A stretch of DNA of 64,000 nt from Holophaga foetida DSM 6591 (GTDB lineage Bacteria > Acidobacteriota > Holophagae > Holophagales > Holophagaceae): the NCBI RefSeq assembly GCF_000242615.2, contig NZ_KI912268.1, forward strand, positions 449,229 to 513,228, read 5' to 3'. A program made the translations under genes and the position numbers. Positions 1-8,710 of the stretch are shown piece after piece. Within the stretch, counting starts at the first letter, position 1, and the number at the start of each line of letters is the position of its first letter. The notes under the pieces are model-generated. The model made no database searches and had not been told where the DNA came from. It saw nothing but the letters and a program-made list of their open reading frames with translations.

Positions 1-1
1 G

Positions 2-397
2 CGGGAGAGCACCCTGGCCATGCTCAATGGCAAGGGTTACCGCGTGAAGGACCTCACGGGCAACGAACTGGCCAAGCTCCACATCCGCCACATGGTGGGC
101 GGCCTGGTCAAGCAGGACATCAACGAGGTGGTCTACCGCTTCGAGTTCCCCGAACGCATGGGAGCCCTGCTGGACTTCCTATCCCACATGGCTGACACCT
201 GGAATATCAGCCTCTTCCACTACCGCAACGATGGCGCCACCTATGGTCAGGTGCTGGTAGGGGTCCAGGTGCCCAAGGCCGAGCGCAAGGCCTTCCAGCG
301 CTTCGTGAATGAGGTGGGCTACCCCTACACCGATGAGACCGAGAACCCGGCCTACCACCTCTTCCTGGGGGATCCGGATCGCACCACCTGCGACTAG
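2..397 (+). CDS. ilvA: Threonine ammonia-lyase (threonine deaminase), C-terminal part
   Basis: This is the 3' end of a gene that begins before the window; 131 codons are visible. They form the C-terminal ACT-like regulatory part of biosynthetic threonine deaminase, which makes 2-oxobutanoate for isoleucine. Diagnostic stretches are AKLHIRHMVGG, FEFPERMGALL, WNISLFHYR and DETENPAYHLFLG, which match the E. coli IlvA regulatory domain closely. The PLP-binding catalytic domain lies outside the window. The gene converges on a LysR gene, and leuA follows, so this is a branched-chain amino acid neighbourhood. The regulatory domain suggests isoleucine feedback control, as known for the family. Confidence 0.93.
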   Translation, partial: RESTLAMLNGKGYRVKDLTGNELAKLHIRHMVGGLVKQDINEVVYRFEFPERMGALLDFLSHMADTWNISLFHYRNDGATYGQVLVGVQVPKAERKAFQRFVNEVGYPYTDETENPAYHLFLGDPDRTTCD

Positions 398-423
398 GAA
401 ACATTGCTTTGATGGATCCTGTT

Positions 424-1299
424 TCAGCCCTTGATCACGCTCAGAAAGGCTTCTGCTGCGTGGCTCAGGGGCTTTTTTTCGATGCGCAGGAGGTAGATCT
501 CCCGCTCATGCCAGAGTTCCTGAACCTTGACCTCCTTCAGGAGGCCCGCCTCGAGATCGCTCTTGACGCACAGGTAGGGCAGGAAGGCTACGCCCTCTCC
601 GGCCTGGACCATGAGGCGGATGCCTTCGATGGAGGGCATCTCCAGGTCCATGTTGAGGTCCACCCGGGAATCCGTGAAGGTCTGGATGACCTTCTCCCGG
701 TAGGGGCTGTTGACGTTGTGGGCGATGAAGGATTCCATGCTCAGGTCCCGGATGGAAATCTCGTCCCGTGAAGCCAAACGGTGGTTGGGGGCCACCACGA
801 AGCTGAGGTGGTCCCTGGCGATGGAAATGGCGTCGAAGCGCTCATCCTTGGGGAGATGGCTCGAGAAGCCGAAGTCCACATCACCGCGCAGCATGTTCTC
901 CGGGAGCTCGGAAGAGCGGCTCCGGCGGACCACCACCTTGACCTTGGGGTAGCGGCGGCGGAAGCGGACCAGGAGCGGGAGCAGGTAGGGGGTCATGCTC
1001 TCGTTGGCCCCCAGGGTGATCCGCCCTACGCTCTTGTTGCGAAGCTCCTGGAGCTGGTGCATCAGTTCCTGGTTCAGGTTCTCCTGGCGGCAGGCGGCTT
1101 CGAAGACCACCTTGCCTGCATCCGTCAGCAGGAGATCCCTGCCGCTGCGGTCCAGGAGGGTTTCCCCAAGATCCTCTTCGAGGCGGTGGATGGCCTGGGA
1201 AATGGCCGACTGGGTGCGCCCCAGCCGCTCACCCGCCCGGGTGAAGCTCCGCTCATTGACCACAGCCTGAAAGATCCGGAGGGAAAACTGGGGGTCCAT
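424..1299 (-). CDS. LysR-family transcriptional regulator, divergent from leuA
   Basis: A 291-residue LysR-type regulator. Residues 1-60 hold the winged helix-turn-helix (FTRAGERLGRTQSAISQAIHRLEEDLG). The rest is a two-lobed effector domain with the usual GRITLGANESMTPYLLPLL opening and an AGEGVAFLPYL segment near the C-terminus. The start has GGAG about five bases upstream. It is transcribed away from leuA, across a shared AT-rich region of about 110 bp, so leuA is its likely target. That link is inferred from position; the effector is unknown. CbbR- or CysL-like regulators of another pathway are alternatives. Confidence 0.9.
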   Translation of the reverse strand: MDPQFSLRIFQAVVNERSFTRAGERLGRTQSAISQAIHRLEEDLGETLLDRSGRDLLLTDAGKVVFEAACRQENLNQELMHQLQELRNKSVGRITLGANESMTPYLLPLLVRFRRRYPKVKVVVRRSRSSELPENMLRGDVDFGFSSHLPKDERFDAISIARDHLSFVVAPNHRLASRDEISIRDLSMESFIAHNVNSPYREKVIQTFTDSRVDLNMDLEMPSIEGIRLMVQAGEGVAFLPYLCVKSDLEAGLLKEVKVQELWHEREIYLLRIEKKPLSHAAEAFLSVIKG

Positions 1300-1408
1300 G
1301 GCGTCTCCGCTTTTGCTAATTCAATCACGAATGCTAATTGTATCAAAAATAGAATCAATTTGTTTAATTCGAACCAGCGTTCCAGATTGAGATCTGTGGA
1401 GGTCCGCA
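1300..1408. promoter_or_regulatory. Divergent LysR/leuA promoter region with repeated sites
   Basis: This intergenic stretch is far more AT-rich than its surroundings. It contains two direct copies of TGCTAATT (1314-1321 and 1332-1339) and an imperfect dyad, GAATCAA-N5-TTAATTC (1352-1370), of the spacing LysR-type regulators often bind. I see no leader peptide and no T-box. The assignment as operator is inference. Confidence 0.5.
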
Positions 1409-2569
1409 ATGGGCGACCGTGTATTCATCTTCGATACCACGCTGCGGGATGGTGAGCAGGCCGCCGGGTGCAGCATGACCGCGGCCGAGAAGGTCCAGCT
1501 GGCCCTTCAGCTTGAGGCTCTGGGCGTGGATGTCATGGAGGCTGGCTTTGCCATTGCCTCCGAGGGGGAGTTCACCGCCATCCAGGAGATCGCCGCCAAG
1601 GTCCGGCACTCCGCCGTGGCCAGCCTGAGCCGCGCCAAACGTGAAGACATCGAACGTTCTGCCCGGGCCCTGGATCGGGCTGTCCGACCGCGCATCCACA
1701 CCTTCCTGGCCACCAGTCCCATCCACCGCGAGCACAAGCTGCGCATGGACAAGGAACGGGTGCTGGAGGAGACCGCCAAGGCCGTGGCCTTCGCCCGTTC
1801 CTTCGTGGATGAGGTCGAGTTCAGTGCCGAGGATGCCAGCCGCACTGAGCCCGAGTTCCTGGTGGAGGTGGCCCGGGTCGCGGCGGATGCCGGTGCCACC
1901 ATCTTCAATGTGCCGGACACCGTGGGCTATGCCTTCCCGGAAGAGTTCGGGCCCCTGGTGGGCCGGGTGGTCCAGGCCATCGGGGATCGGGCCACGGTGA
2001 GCGTCCATTGCCACAATGACCTGGGGCTGGCGGTGGCCAACAGCCTGGCAGCGGTAGCCGCCGGGGCCCGTCAGGTGGAGTGCACGGTCAACGGCATCGG
2101 GGAGCGGGCGGGCAATGCGGCCCTGGAAGAGATCGTCATGGCCCTGAGGATCCGCCGGGATCTCATGGGACTCTCCACCGGCATCCGCACGCCGGAGATC
2201 TACCGGACGAGCCGGATGTTGTCGGGCTTCGTGGGTTTCGATCCCCAGCCCAACAAGGCGGTGGTGGGCCGCAACGCCTTCGCCCACGAGTCCGGAGTGC
2301 ACCAGGATGGCATCCTGAAGGAACGCAGCACCTACGAGATCATGAAGCCCGAGGATGTGGGCTTCCCCGATACCGGCCTTGTGCTCGGAAAACACAGCGG
2401 TCGCAATGCCCTGCGGGCCAAGCTGGAGGCCCTGGGCATCCTCCTGGAGGGGGATGGGCTGGTCCAGGTATACCGCGCCTTCACGGATCTGGCGGATCAG
2501 CGCAAGAAGGGCGTGAGCGACGACGAGATCCTGGAACTGGCGCAGGGAGTGCTGGTCAATTGCGGCTAG
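1409..2569 (+). CDS. leuA: 2-isopropylmalate synthase-like enzyme lacking the regulatory domain
   Basis: A 386-residue member of the DRE-TIM metallolyase family (HMGL-like domain), which condenses acetyl-CoA with a 2-oxo acid. The N-terminus has FDTTLRDGEQ. The metal site SVHCHNDLGLAVANS is present, as are the linker motifs NAFAHESGVHQDG and GKHSGRNAL. These motifs fit LeuA best. Typical LeuA proteins exceed 500 residues because of a C-terminal leucine-binding dimer domain; here the protein ends right after the linker, and the next gene (convergent kdsB) shares the CTAG of the stop. It could therefore be a leucine-insensitive IPMS, or a homocitrate- or citramalate-type synthase. GGAGG precedes the ATG. 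Confidence 0.85.
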   Translation: MGDRVFIFDTTLRDGEQAAGCSMTAAEKVQLALQLEALGVDVMEAGFAIASEGEFTAIQEIAAKVRHSAVASLSRAKREDIERSARALDRAVRPRIHTFLATSPIHREHKLRMDKERVLEETAKAVAFARSFVDEVEFSAEDASRTEPEFLVEVARVAADAGATIFNVPDTVGYAFPEEFGPLVGRVVQAIGDRATVSVHCHNDLGLAVANSLAAVAAGARQVECTVNGIGERAGNAALEEIVMALRIRRDLMGLSTGIRTPEIYRTSRMLSGFVGFDPQPNKAVVGRNAFAHESGVHQDGILKERSTYEIMKPEDVGFPDTGLVLGKHSGRNALRAKLEALGILLEGDGLVQVYRAFTDLADQRKKGVSDDEILELAQGVLVNCG

Positions 2570-3348
2570 GCCAGTCCTCGTTCTTTCAGCAGCGCTTCCA
2601 CCAGGGGCACATCCTCCGGGGTGTCCACCCCCAGGCTGAGGTAGGGGGTCTGGGCGACGCCCATGGTCATGCCGTGGGCCAGGGCCCGGAGTTGTTCAAG
2701 CATCTCGGCCTGTTCCAGGGGATGGGGCGGCAGCTTCATGAAGGCCCGGAGGGCTTCGGGGCGGTAGGCGTAGAGGCCCAGATGGCGTTTGTACAGGGCG
2801 AGCTGCTCTGGCTTCATCCAGGGGCGGAAGTCCTGCTCGAAAACCTGGCTATTGCGCAGGTAGGGGATGGGGCTGCGGCTGAAGTAGAGGGCGTGCCCGA
2901 GATCGTTGGTGATGACCTTGACGATGTTGGGGCTGAAGAGCTCCTCGGTATTGCTGAAGGGGCAGGCCACGGTCCCAAGAGGCAGATCGGGGTTTTCCGC
3001 CATGAGTCTCACCAGAACCCCCACGGTTTCGGGGTGCATGGCCGGTTCGTCCCCCTGGATGTTCACGATCACATCGAAGGATTCGCCAAGGGCCTCCAGG
3101 GCCGCGGCAACCCGATCCGTTCCGGAAGGCAGGGCGGGGTCGGTCATGACCACTTCGCCGCCGAAGGCGAGCACGGCCGCCTGGATCCGCTCGTCGTCCG
3201 TGGCCACCACCACCCGGTCCACGCCTTCCGCTGCCTTGGCCGCCTGCCAGACCCGCTGGATCATGGGCTGACCCGCGATGGGGGCGAGGGGCTTGCCCGG
3301 GAAGCGGGTGGCCTTGTATCGGGAAGGGAGAACAGCCAGGGTGCGCAT
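2566..3348 (-). CDS. kdsB: 3-deoxy-manno-octulosonate cytidylyltransferase (CMP-Kdo synthetase)
   Basis: It activates Kdo with CTP for lipid A-core LPS assembly in the cytoplasm. The 260-residue protein begins with the nucleotidyltransferase loop LPSRYKATRFPGKPL and has VVVATDD, SGTDRVAAA and IVNIQGDEP, all KdsB signatures. I chose the ATG at 3348 because AGGATGA lies 6-8 bases upstream; an in-frame ATG at 3357 has no usable Shine-Dalgarno site, and the reading frame stays open further upstream without family similarity. It is convergent with leuA, sharing an overlapping CTAG stop, and divergent from fabH. Confidence 0.95.
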   Translation of the reverse strand: MRTLAVLPSRYKATRFPGKPLAPIAGQPMIQRVWQAAKAAEGVDRVVVATDDERIQAAVLAFGGEVVMTDPALPSGTDRVAAALEALGESFDVIVNIQGDEPAMHPETVGVLVRLMAENPDLPLGTVACPFSNTEELFSPNIVKVITNDLGHALYFSRSPIPYLRNSQVFEQDFRPWMKPEQLALYKRHLGLYAYRPEALRAFMKLPPHPLEQAEMLEQLRALAHGMTMGVAQTPYLSLGVDTPEDVPLVEALLKERGLA

Positions 3349-3458
3349 GGGATTCATCCTATCTAAATCTCTGTCTTCGCTGCTCTGGATTCGCAACCGT
3401 GGCAAAGTCGGCCCGGATTGTTCACAATCAAAGGTTTGGATTCCACTTGGAGGTTCCA

Positions 3459-4460
3459 TTGACCCGTAAACTAGCTGCCTCCGTGGGCATCACCGCGACT
3501 GGCCAGTTCTTCCCCGATCGCATCGTCACGAATGATGAGCTGTCGCAGTACTGCGAGACCAACGACGAGTGGATCACTACCCGCACCGGCATCAAGGAGC
3601 GCCGCTGGGTTGAGAAGGGGGTCGGCTCCTCGGATCTGGGGGCCGAGGCCCTCAAGATGGCCCTGAAGAACCGGGGCCTCACGCCGGATGACCTGGATGC
3701 CATCGTGGCCTGCACCACCACGCCCGACATGTTCTTCCCCTGCACGGCGGCCCTGATCCAGCACAAGATCGGCGCCACCAAGTGCTTCGGCTTCGATCTG
3801 AATGCCGGGTGCTCCGGGTTCCTCTTCGGCCTCACCACCGGCGCCAATATGGTGGCCGGGGGCGGGTTCAAGCGGGTGGCTGTGGTGGGCTGTGATGTCA
3901 TGAGCTCCATCCTGGATCTGTCGGACCGCAACACCGCCGTGCTCTTCGGCGATGGTGCCGGTGCGGTGATCCTGGAACAGGTCGAGGATGGCCTGGGTAT
4001 CCTCGATTTCGAGCACTACATCGATGGCTCCGGGGGTGCCTTCCTGCGCATGGAGGCCGGCGGATCCGTGATGCCCGCCAGTGCTGAGACCGTGGCCGCC
4101 AAGAAGCACTACATCTACCAGGAAGGCAAGGAGGTGTACAAGCGGGCCGTGCGGGAGATGGCCGAGGCCAGTCGGCTGATGCTGGACCGGAACAACATCG
4201 ACCCCAAGGATCTGAAGCTCTTCATCCCCCATCAGGCGAACATCCGGATCATGGAGGCCGCCGCCAAGCGCCTGGAGCTCCCCGCGGAGCTCATGGCCAA
4301 CAACATCCGCTACTTCGCCAACACCACTGCGGCCACCATTCCCACGGCCATGCACCAGTGCTACGAGGCTGGACGCATGGGGAAGGGGGACACCCTTGTG
4401 CTGGCGGCTTTTGGGGCCGGGTTCACCTGGGGCGGAACGCTGCTGAAGTGGGCTTACTGA
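3459..4460 (+). CDS. fabH: 3-oxoacyl-[acyl-carrier-protein] synthase III (KAS III)
   Basis: It starts fatty-acid synthesis by condensing acyl-CoA with malonyl-ACP. The 333-residue length is normal for FabH. The catalytic triad is visible: Cys118 in NAGCSGF, His258 in IPHQANIRI and Asn288 in ANTTAATIP. The start is a TTG at 3459 placed five bases after GGAGG; the upstream in-frame ATG at 3399 has no family similarity before this point. It is not in a fab cluster here; kdsB is divergent and a 90-bp tandem repeat follows immediately. Confidence 0.95.
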   Translation: MTRKLAASVGITATGQFFPDRIVTNDELSQYCETNDEWITTRTGIKERRWVEKGVGSSDLGAEALKMALKNRGLTPDDLDAIVACTTTPDMFFPCTAALIQHKIGATKCFGFDLNAGCSGFLFGLTTGANMVAGGGFKRVAVVGCDVMSSILDLSDRNTAVLFGDGAGAVILEQVEDGLGILDFEHYIDGSGGAFLRMEAGGSVMPASAETVAAKKHYIYQEGKEVYKRAVREMAEASRLMLDRNNIDPKDLKLFIPHQANIRIMEAAAKRLELPAELMANNIRYFANTTAATIPTAMHQCYEAGRMGKGDTLVLAAFGAGFTWGGTLLKWAY

Positions 4461-4654
4461 TGCAGTTCCGGGGGGACCGTCCGGTCGCAAGCGACCTCTG
4501 CGTCCCCCCGGACCCCCGTGCCTTGCTTGGCGGAGCCGCGCTCGGCACCGTGCAGTTCCGGGGGGACCGTCCGGTCGCAAGCGACCTCTGCGTCCCCCCG
4601 GACCCCCGTGCCTTGCTTGGCGGAGCCGCGCTCGGCACCGTGCAGTTCCGGGGA
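4461..4654. repeat. 90-bp tandem repeat, two copies plus a partial third, with internal palindromes
   Basis: The unit runs 4461-4550 and repeats without visible change at 4551-4640; the first 14 bases recur at 4641-4654. Each unit contains an outer inverted repeat, TCCGGGGGGAC with GTCCCCCCGGA, enclosing a perfect inner hairpin, GGTCGC-AA-GCGACC. It begins one base after the fabH stop and ends just before rsmD. It resembles a REP-like palindromic element. The hairpins could also stop transcription, though there is no T-tract. Confidence 0.85.
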
Positions 4655-4689
4655 TGGGTCTCCGGGCGAAGTCTTACCGGGAGTCTGTA

Positions 4690-5220
4690 GTGCGCGTTAT
4701 TGCTGGTTCTCTCAAGGGGCGTCGGCTCCGGTCTCTGGAGCCTGGGGATCTGCGGATCCGCCCTACGGCTGACCGGGCCCGGGAGGCGCTCTTCTCCATT
4801 CTGCAGCGTTGGCCCCAGGGGGGCTTCCTGGAGCTCTTCGGGGGGACAGGAGCGGTTTCCGTGGAGGCCTGGTCCAGGGGCTATGCCCCGGTGACCTGCG
4901 TGGAGTCCGCACCGGCGGCCTTCCCTCTTCTGGAGGCCAACACGCGGGGCACCGGGATCTCGGTACTGCGCAAGGATGTGCGAGGTCTGGCTCCGGACCA
5001 GTTCCAAGGAGTGGCGGTCCTCTTCGCGGATCCCCCCTACGAAGCCGCTGCTGCCCTCTGGCTGGAAATCGCCCCCAGGCTCCTGGGCTGGCTGGCATCA
5101 GGTGGTGTCATGGTTTGGGAGACAGATGCAAAAACCGACCTAGCCCCAGTCCCAGGTTGGGAGGAGGTTGAGGTCCGCCGGTACGGGGCAGCGTGTTTTC
5201 ACTTCCTGACCCCTGTCTGA
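4690..5220 (+). CDS. rsmD: 16S rRNA (guanine-966-N2)-methyltransferase, RsmD family
   Basis: An AdoMet-dependent methyltransferase of about 176 residues. It shows the RsmD start VRVIAGSLKGRRL, then RPTADRAREALFSIL, the AdoMet-binding LELFGGTGAVSVEAWSRG and the catalytic FADPPY (NPPY-type) motif. I placed the start at GTG 4690, six bases after GGGAG; an in-frame ATG at 4654 would begin inside the tandem repeat. The C-terminal half is somewhat shorter than in E. coli RsmD. Confidence 0.88.
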   Translation: MRVIAGSLKGRRLRSLEPGDLRIRPTADRAREALFSILQRWPQGGFLELFGGTGAVSVEAWSRGYAPVTCVESAPAAFPLLEANTRGTGISVLRKDVRGLAPDQFQGVAVLFADPPYEAAAALWLEIAPRLLGWLASGGVMVWETDAKTDLAPVPGWEEVEVRRYGAACFHFLTPV

Positions 5221-5234
5221 GGCTAGAATGACGG

Positions 5235-6884
5235 ATGCTCCGTCTGCCCATCAAGACCAAGCTCGGGATCTTCATCGCCGTCCTGGTGTTTGTTTCGCTT
5301 GCATTCGTTGCCGGGTACTATCCCTACCACGTTAGGCATCAGTCCCTTGAACGTCGGGCCGACTTCGCCCGCTACATCTCTGAAGTTGCGGTGCATGCCG
5401 TGGAACCGGTCCTGGGGACCGGGGATCCCAGGCTTCTGGCCTCAGCCCTGAGGGCGATCGATGACGGCAATGCTGTGGCGTTCTGCGCAGTCCTGGGCCC
5501 CAAGGGGGAGCGCCTCTACGCTGGGCAGAGGACTCCTGCCGATCTGGAGCGGCGGGTCCACACATTGCGCCAGGGGGGGGCGGCTCCATGGGACGATCGG
5601 GGGCTCTGCCTGGTGGAGGCGCCCCTTCCAGGGGGCCTTTCGATGGTTGTGGGGCTTCCCACTGCAGATATCCACCAGTTTTCCCATGAGATCGTGCAGA
5701 TGGGATTCGGCACGGGTGCGGTCGCCATTCTGATCGGATTGGCCATGATGCGCCTGATCTCGCACAACTACGTCGCCCCCCTGCTGGAGTTGACCAGAAC
5801 GGCGCGCAAGGTGGCCGAAGGCGACCTGGAGGGTCCCCCCATTTCCGTGGGAAGCCGGGACGAACTTGAGGATCTGGGGCGGAGCTTCAATCTGATGACC
5901 AGCCGCCTTCGGGCCGGTCGGGAAGAGATCGAGCGCCAGAACCGTCTTCTGGAGTTCCGGGTCCAGGAACGGACCCGCCAGCTCACCGAGACCATCTGGG
6001 AGCTGGAGGAGACCCGGGCGGGTCTGGAGCATGTGGTGCAGGAACGGACCCATGGGCTGGAACAGAGCAAGGCCGAGTTGAAGGCCTGGGCCGACACCCT
6101 GGAGGAGAAGGTCCAGTCGAAGACCGTGGAGCTGGTTGAGCTCAACGAAAGCCTGACGGCCAGTTTCCAGAAGCTCCAGGAAGTGGATCGGCTGAAGGAT
6201 GAGTTCATGGCGAACATGAGCCACGAGCTGCGAACCCCCTTGAATGCGGTCATCGGCTTCTCTGGCCTGCTCTTGCAGGAGAGCAGCGAACGCATCCCGG
6301 ATGATGTCCGGGAGGATCTGAACATTATCCTGGAGAACGGTCGCAGCCTCCTGAGCATGATCGACTCGATCCTGGACCTGTCGAAGATCGAGGCTGGCCA
6401 GTTCGAGCTGGATCTGGAACCCATGGATCCCGTCAGCGTATTGGAGGAAATGAAGTTCCTGGCGCCGGGGCTGATCCTGGATCGGCCCATCGAGTTCCTT
6501 TTTTCACCCTCCGAGGAGGCTGTGCAGGTGATGGGAGACCCCTTCCGGCTGAAACAGGTGCTCACCAACATCCTGGGGAACGCCATCAAGTTCACCGAGC
6601 GGGGCAGGGTGGCCTTGCGGTCATGGGTCGAGGGCGATACATTCCGGGTCGCTGTTTCTGACACGGGTATCGGCATGGACGACGTTGAGATGGGGCGCCT
6701 TTTCAAGCCCTTTCAGCAAGTGGATGGGAGCATCACCCGTCGATTCGGGGGGACAGGGCTCGGCTTGGCTCTCTCCAAGCGGCTGATGGGGATGATGGGT
6801 GGAGAGATCCTGGTTGAGAGCACCAAGGGAGAAGGCAGCACCTTCACCTTGAGTCTTCCGATACTGCGTGGGGAGCAACGATGA
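5235..6884 (+). CDS. Membrane sensor histidine kinase (HAMP-HisKA-HATPase)
   Basis: A 549-residue kinase. Transmembrane helices lie near residues 9-30 and 155-178 and flank a periplasmic sensor of about 125 residues. A HAMP domain follows (about 178-232), then a long coiled coil (about 235-315). The H-box ANMSHELRTPLNAVIGF has phospho-acceptor His330. The ATPase boxes NILGNAIKF, DTGIGM and GGTGLGLALSKRL are intact. It overlaps the next gene by ATGA, so it is translationally coupled to the receiver protein, its likely partner. The signal sensed is unknown. Confidence 0.93.
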   Translation: MLRLPIKTKLGIFIAVLVFVSLAFVAGYYPYHVRHQSLERRADFARYISEVAVHAVEPVLGTGDPRLLASALRAIDDGNAVAFCAVLGPKGERLYAGQRTPADLERRVHTLRQGGAAPWDDRGLCLVEAPLPGGLSMVVGLPTADIHQFSHEIVQMGFGTGAVAILIGLAMMRLISHNYVAPLLELTRTARKVAEGDLEGPPISVGSRDELEDLGRSFNLMTSRLRAGREEIERQNRLLEFRVQERTRQLTETIWELEETRAGLEHVVQERTHGLEQSKAELKAWADTLEEKVQSKTVELVELNESLTASFQKLQEVDRLKDEFMANMSHELRTPLNAVIGFSGLLLQESSERIPDDVREDLNIILENGRSLLSMIDSILDLSKIEAGQFELDLEPMDPVSVLEEMKFLAPGLILDRPIEFLFSPSEEAVQVMGDPFRLKQVLTNILGNAIKFTERGRVALRSWVEGDTFRVAVSDTGIGMDDVEMGRLFKPFQQVDGSITRRFGGTGLGLALSKRLMGMMGGEILVESTKGEGSTFTLSLPILRGEQR

Positions 6885-8710
6885 CTGACTCTGGCTCCGT
6901 CCGGATCCTCTGCATCGAGGACAACCCGATCAATTGGCGTCTTGTCCAGCGCCTTCTGGGGCAGGCTGGGTTCGAGGTCCATTGGGCCGAGGACGGTATC
7001 CAGGGCTTCGATATGGCCCTGTCCTTGATGCCGGACCTGGTTCTTCTGGATATCAATCTGCCAGGGCTTTCCGGGTTTGAAACCGCCACCAAGTTCCGCC
7101 AGCAGGCTGAACTGCGGACCACCCCGATCATTGCCCTGACGGCCAAGACCCTCAAGAGCGACCGGGAAACCGCCCTGGTGGCCGGGTGTGATGGGTTCAT
7201 ACCCAAGCCCATTGATCCCTTCACTTTCGTAAAACAGGTGAACGGGTATCTAGAGGGGCGCCGAGAGCAAGTCGATGCCGTGCGGGAAGGCGCCGTTCTG
7301 CGCAATCTCAGCGCCCAGATGGTTGAACACCTGGAAGCCCAGCTCCGGGTCGCCCAGGATACCAATGCCAAACTCCTCGCTACCCAGCGGGATCTGCAGA
7401 CCCGGAACCAGAGCCTGGGACGCCTGTTGGCCCTCAGTCAGAGCATCCTCACCGAGCATGATCCGCTCAGCCTCAGTGCCCTGATTTTCGAGGAAGTACG
7501 GGGCGAGTTGAAGGTCAGCACCCTGTACGCCTATCGATCCCACCAGAGCATGGCCTACCTGGAGGGTGTTTGCTGGAACGGAGAGGCTTTGGAACCGGCT
7601 CCGGTCCTCCCCTCGACTTCCCCCTTCTACCTCAAGGCCCAGGTCCTGCCCAAAGGGGTTCCCCTCCACGGGGAGGGGCTTCGCGCGAATCGCCTTTGGG
7701 AGGATGGGGTAGCCCATGGATTCTGGCCTCTGAACGGAGAGGCCTGTCTGATCGTGTTGCAGGACAGTCAGGCTTCTGAATCCAAGTGGGGGGTCTGGGT
7801 GATGTCCCGTGCCGAGCCCTTCCTGCCCCTGGAACTGGAGATGCTGGCCATGTTCGCCTCCATGGCTCTCGTGAGCCGGGAGAACGCGGAGCTCATCGCC
7901 AGCCTTACAGAGAGCAGCCGTGCCCTGGCCGCCAGCTATGAGGGGATGGAAAAGGCATACCTGGATCTCCAGCAAGCCAAAGCGGACCTTGGCCGCCACG
8001 AACGCCAGGTCATCATGGAAAGCCTCTTCCTGAAGATCACCCAGCGACTGCGCTCACCGGTGGACAGTCTGCGGAGCAATGGGAAACACTTGATTGAGCT
8101 GCTGCCGGATCCCTCGGCGGAGGTTGGCCAGACCTTGGGTGAGCTCAGCAATGCGGTGCGTCAGGTGGATGGTCTTCTCAAGGCTCTCTCAAGACGGGTG
8201 GCACAGGGGGGGCCCGCCACCCCGGAATGGCTGGTGCCACAGGAGATCTTCCAGCAGGAACTGGAACTGCTCCAGGCTGAGGGCGTCATTCCTTCTGGCG
8301 TTGCCGTGCAGATTGATGATCAGTCCTGTGCCTTCCCTCTGTTCGGGGTGTACAGTGACTTCGCCAAGATGCTGCAGTTTATCGTGCAGCACGCTGTCGG
8401 TGGACCGACCCCCACGGGGACGATCTTCATCCGCGCGTGGATGGAGGGTCCGGAAAGCCACTTCGAGATCCGGGACGAAGGTGGCCCCATCCCTCCCATG
8501 GGATTGGACACCGCCTTCGAGCCCTTTTCCACCTTGCACCAGGACGCCATCATGGATGTCCGCTCGCCCGGGGGGGGCTTGCCTTCCGTGCGGCAGTTCC
8601 TGGCTGCCTACGACGGGACCGTGTCGATCCGGAACGAAGGGGAGGGAACGGTGGTCAGCGTGGTCCTGCCCCTCAATCAATCCGGACCCAGCCCCACTGC
8701 CGCTCCTTGA
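6881..8710 (+). CDS. Response regulator with GAF-like and degenerate kinase domains
   Basis: A 609-residue protein. Residues 5-125 are a receiver domain with the acidic pocket IEDN, phospho-acceptor Asp57 (LLDINLPG) and the KP pair near residue 110. The middle (about 185-330) looks GAF-like, flanked by coiled coils. The C-terminus resembles HisKA-HATPase but is broken: the H-box position is Gln388 (ITQRLRSPV in place of SHELRTPL), and the N-box asparagine is absent. It probably works as a phosphorylation-controlled scaffold or pseudokinase downstream of the coupled kinase. Function beyond that cannot be read from sequence. No DNA-binding domain is visible. Confidence 0.85.
   Translation: MTDSGSVRILCIEDNPINWRLVQRLLGQAGFEVHWAEDGIQGFDMALSLMPDLVLLDINLPGLSGFETATKFRQQAELRTTPIIALTAKTLKSDRETALVAGCDGFIPKPIDPFTFVKQVNGYLEGRREQVDAVREGAVLRNLSAQMVEHLEAQLRVAQDTNAKLLATQRDLQTRNQSLGRLLALSQSILTEHDPLSLSALIFEEVRGELKVSTLYAYRSHQSMAYLEGVCWNGEALEPAPVLPSTSPFYLKAQVLPKGVPLHGEGLRANRLWEDGVAHGFWPLNGEACLIVLQDSQASESKWGVWVMSRAEPFLPLELEMLAMFASMALVSRENAELIASLTESSRALAASYEGMEKAYLDLQQAKADLGRHERQVIMESLFLKITQRLRSPVDSLRSNGKHLIELLPDPSAEVGQTLGELSNAVRQVDGLLKALSRRVAQGGPATPEWLVPQEIFQQELELLQAEGVIPSGVAVQIDDQSCAFPLFGVYSDFAKMLQFIVQHAVGGPTPTGTIFIRAWMEGPESHFEIRDEGGPIPPMGLDTAFEPFSTLHQDAIMDVRSPGGGLPSVRQFLAAYDGTVSIRNEGEGTVVSVVLPLNQSGPSPTAAP

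Noticed and set aside
1300..1408. T-box or leucine leader peptide before leuA
   Set aside because: The gap is too short, with no run of Leu codons and no T-box sequence.
2080..3366. A 428-codon plus-strand frame bridging leuA and kdsB
   Set aside because: It runs out of frame through leuA and antisense to kdsB, both secure.
4461..4654. CRISPR array
   Set aside because: The unit is 90 bp and perfectly tandem without spacers.
5235..8710. A single hybrid histidine kinase
   Set aside because: Two separate frames overlap by ATGA; there is no frameshift to join them.
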